In this document: positions 63,255-64,000 of the stretch, one piece after another | Position numbering within the stretch: position 1 is the stretch's first letter | How the letters are laid out: every line of letters begins with the position of its first letter | Assembly: GCA_963775875.1 (NCBI GenBank) | Contig: CAVZKP010000026.1 | Span: forward strand, 186,001 to 250,000 | From: AP-15 sp963775875 | GTDB taxonomy: Bacteria > Pseudomonadota > Alphaproteobacteria > ATCC43930 > CGMCC-115725 | Length of the DNA: 64,000 nt | Reading direction: 5' to 3' | Program-made: the position numbers and the translations under genes | The notes under the pieces: generated by a model | Told to the model about the DNA's origin: nothing | Databases searched by the model: none | The model's input: the letters and a program-made list of their open reading frames with translations, nothing else

Positions 63255-63812
63255 ATGAGTTCGCTCGCGGGCCAGCTCCTGGTGGCAATGCCGCAGATGG
63301 GCGATCCGCGCTTTGCCCGCTCGGTGATTTATCTGTGCGCGCACAGCGGCGATGCCGGGGCGATGGGGCTGGTGATCAACAAATTGGTGGGCTCGCTGAC
63401 CATGGCCGAGCTGTTCGCCCAGCTCGAAATCGAGCCCGGCAGTCTCGCCGATACCCGCCCGGTGCATTTCGGCGGGCCGGTCGAAATCGGGCGCGGCTTT
63501 GTTTTGCACACCGGCGACTATCGCGAGGAGGCGACCCTGCCGGTCGCCGACAACATCTCGGTCACCGCCACCCTCGAAATCCTGCGCGCGATCGGCAGAG
63601 GCGGCGGGCCGCGGCAATGCCTGTTCGCGCTCGGCTATGCCGGGTGGGCGCCGGGCCAGCTCGACGCCGAGATCCAGGCCAATGGCTGGCTGTCGGTCGC
63701 CGCCGACGAGCAGATCGTGTTCGACCCCGATCACGACGGCAAATGGCGCCGCGCGCTGGCCAAGCTCGGGATCGAGCCGTCGACCTTGTCGAGCGACGCC
63801 GGCCACGCCTGA
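63255..63812 (+). CDS. YqgE/AlgH family protein (DUF179)
   Basis: The 185-aa protein has LAGQLLVAMPQMGDPRFARSV, AMGLVINKLVGSLTMAELFAQL, VHFGGPVEIGRGFVLHTGDY, the C-terminal CLFALGYAGWAPGQLDAEI and NGWLSVAADEQIVFD. This is the conserved YqgE/AlgH pattern. The family is of uncertain function and may affect transcription or envelope processes. GGAGGG precedes the ATG. Confidence 0.93.
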   Translation: MSSLAGQLLVAMPQMGDPRFARSVIYLCAHSGDAGAMGLVINKLVGSLTMAELFAQLEIEPGSLADTRPVHFGGPVEIGRGFVLHTGDYREEATLPVADNISVTATLEILRAIGRGGGPRQCLFALGYAGWAPGQLDAEIQANGWLSVAADEQIVFDPDHDGKWRRALAKLGIEPSTLSSDAGHA

Positions 63813-63838
63813 CCCGCGCCAAACGGAGATGGCCGGGG

Positions 63839-64000
63839 CTAATTCGCCTCCGGTTTCGCCGGCGGCGGCCGGTCGGGCTGCGGCGCTATGGTGAACACGG
63901 CGTAATCGGCGTTGCGAAACACCTCCTTCGCCCCCTCGACCGCATCGGCGCGGCAAAACTCCAGCCCCGGACAGTCGGAAAAATCGTATTTCCAGTGCGG
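63839..64000 (-). CDS. C-terminal fragment of an unknown protein, cut by window edge
   Basis: Only the last 53 residues are visible (PHWKYDFSDCPGLEFCRADA ... ADYAVFTIAPQPDRPPPAKP, ending EAN). They look coding, with two Cys, but no family is recognised. The gene extends past position 64000 and ends 24 bp after the YqgE stop. Confidence 0.6.
   Translation of the reverse strand, partial: PHWKYDFSDCPGLEFCRADAVEGAKEVFRNADYAVFTIAPQPDRPPPAKPEAN

Noticed and set aside
1..64000. CRISPR array, tRNA or rRNA genes, insertion sequences
   Set aside because: No regularly spaced repeats, no tRNA-like cloverleaf that I could recognise, no rRNA sequence and no transposase reading frame were seen.

Overview
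The window is high-GC DNA (about 70 percent by eye, not computed) densely packed with short operons on both strands. The gene content points to an alphaproteobacterium, probably Rhodospirillales-like: DUF2125 and DUF2794 proteins, an intracellular PHB depolymerase beside a patatin-like protein, a STAS-fused MlaE, a CobD, a 3-keto-5-aminohexanoate-cleavage-type enzyme and a YqgE/AlgH protein. I see no rRNA, tRNA, CRISPR array, phage module or complete insertion sequence.

Layout. 1-5.4 kb: 5'-truncated view of a sedolisin protease, an exported GlcG/HbpS-like protein, and a one-carbon folate group (formate-THF ligase, an orphan 142-aa protein, 5-formyl-THF cyclo-ligase) followed by a TauE/SafE exporter. 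5.4-9.9 kb: two tandem paralogous MFS transporters, each with the same 5' leader hairpin, and a third unrelated MFS exporter. 10-12.3 kb: flavin reductase plus alpha and beta subunits of a Rieske oxygenase. 12.3-19.6 kb: mixed housekeeping (phasin-like protein, DUF2125, AhpD-like, CobD, DUF429-like, histidine phosphatase, BNR propeller, MaoC dehydratase). 19.6-32.9 kb: a run of oxidoreductases leading into a PhyH dioxygenase, a single-module highly reducing type I PKS and an alpha-oxoamine synthase. This is the most striking locus and resembles the core of fungal sphinganine-analogue (fumonisin-type) pathways. 32.9-35.2 kb: a glycosyltransferase and ADP-heptose epimerase on the other strand. 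36.5-47.8 kb: LeuA, an exported beta-propeller, a truncated DNA-methylase remnant, an MscS channel with a cyclic-nucleotide-binding domain, a Cys-rich repeat protein, cytochrome b561, an L-2-hydroxyglutarate-oxidase-like flavoprotein and alanine dehydrogenase. 47.8-52.9 kb: adenine phosphoribosyltransferase and an Mla-type lipid ABC operon (MlaE, MlaF, MlaD, auxiliary lipoprotein). 53.5-55.6 kb: GST and two periplasmic c-type cytochromes. 55.8-60.8 kb: PHB and beta-keto-acid metabolism (patatin-like pseudoenzyme, PhaZ, BKACE, two CoA-transferase subunits). 60.8-64 kb: GT2, a methyltransferase, peroxiredoxin, YqgE and a 3'-end fragment.

One quality issue shapes the reading. Eleven single-base frame breaks lie in nine otherwise well-conserved genes, and ten of them have the same sign (one extra base). 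That pattern fits insertion-type sequencing error better than decay, so I treat these genes as single genes and report their full span.

Several short tandem duplications (5, 15, 18 and 30 bp units) and at least five intergenic palindromes of different types are also present. The tandem duplications sit within or beside coding regions, including the PKS, the synthase start, a signal peptide and the alanine dehydrogenase stop codon.
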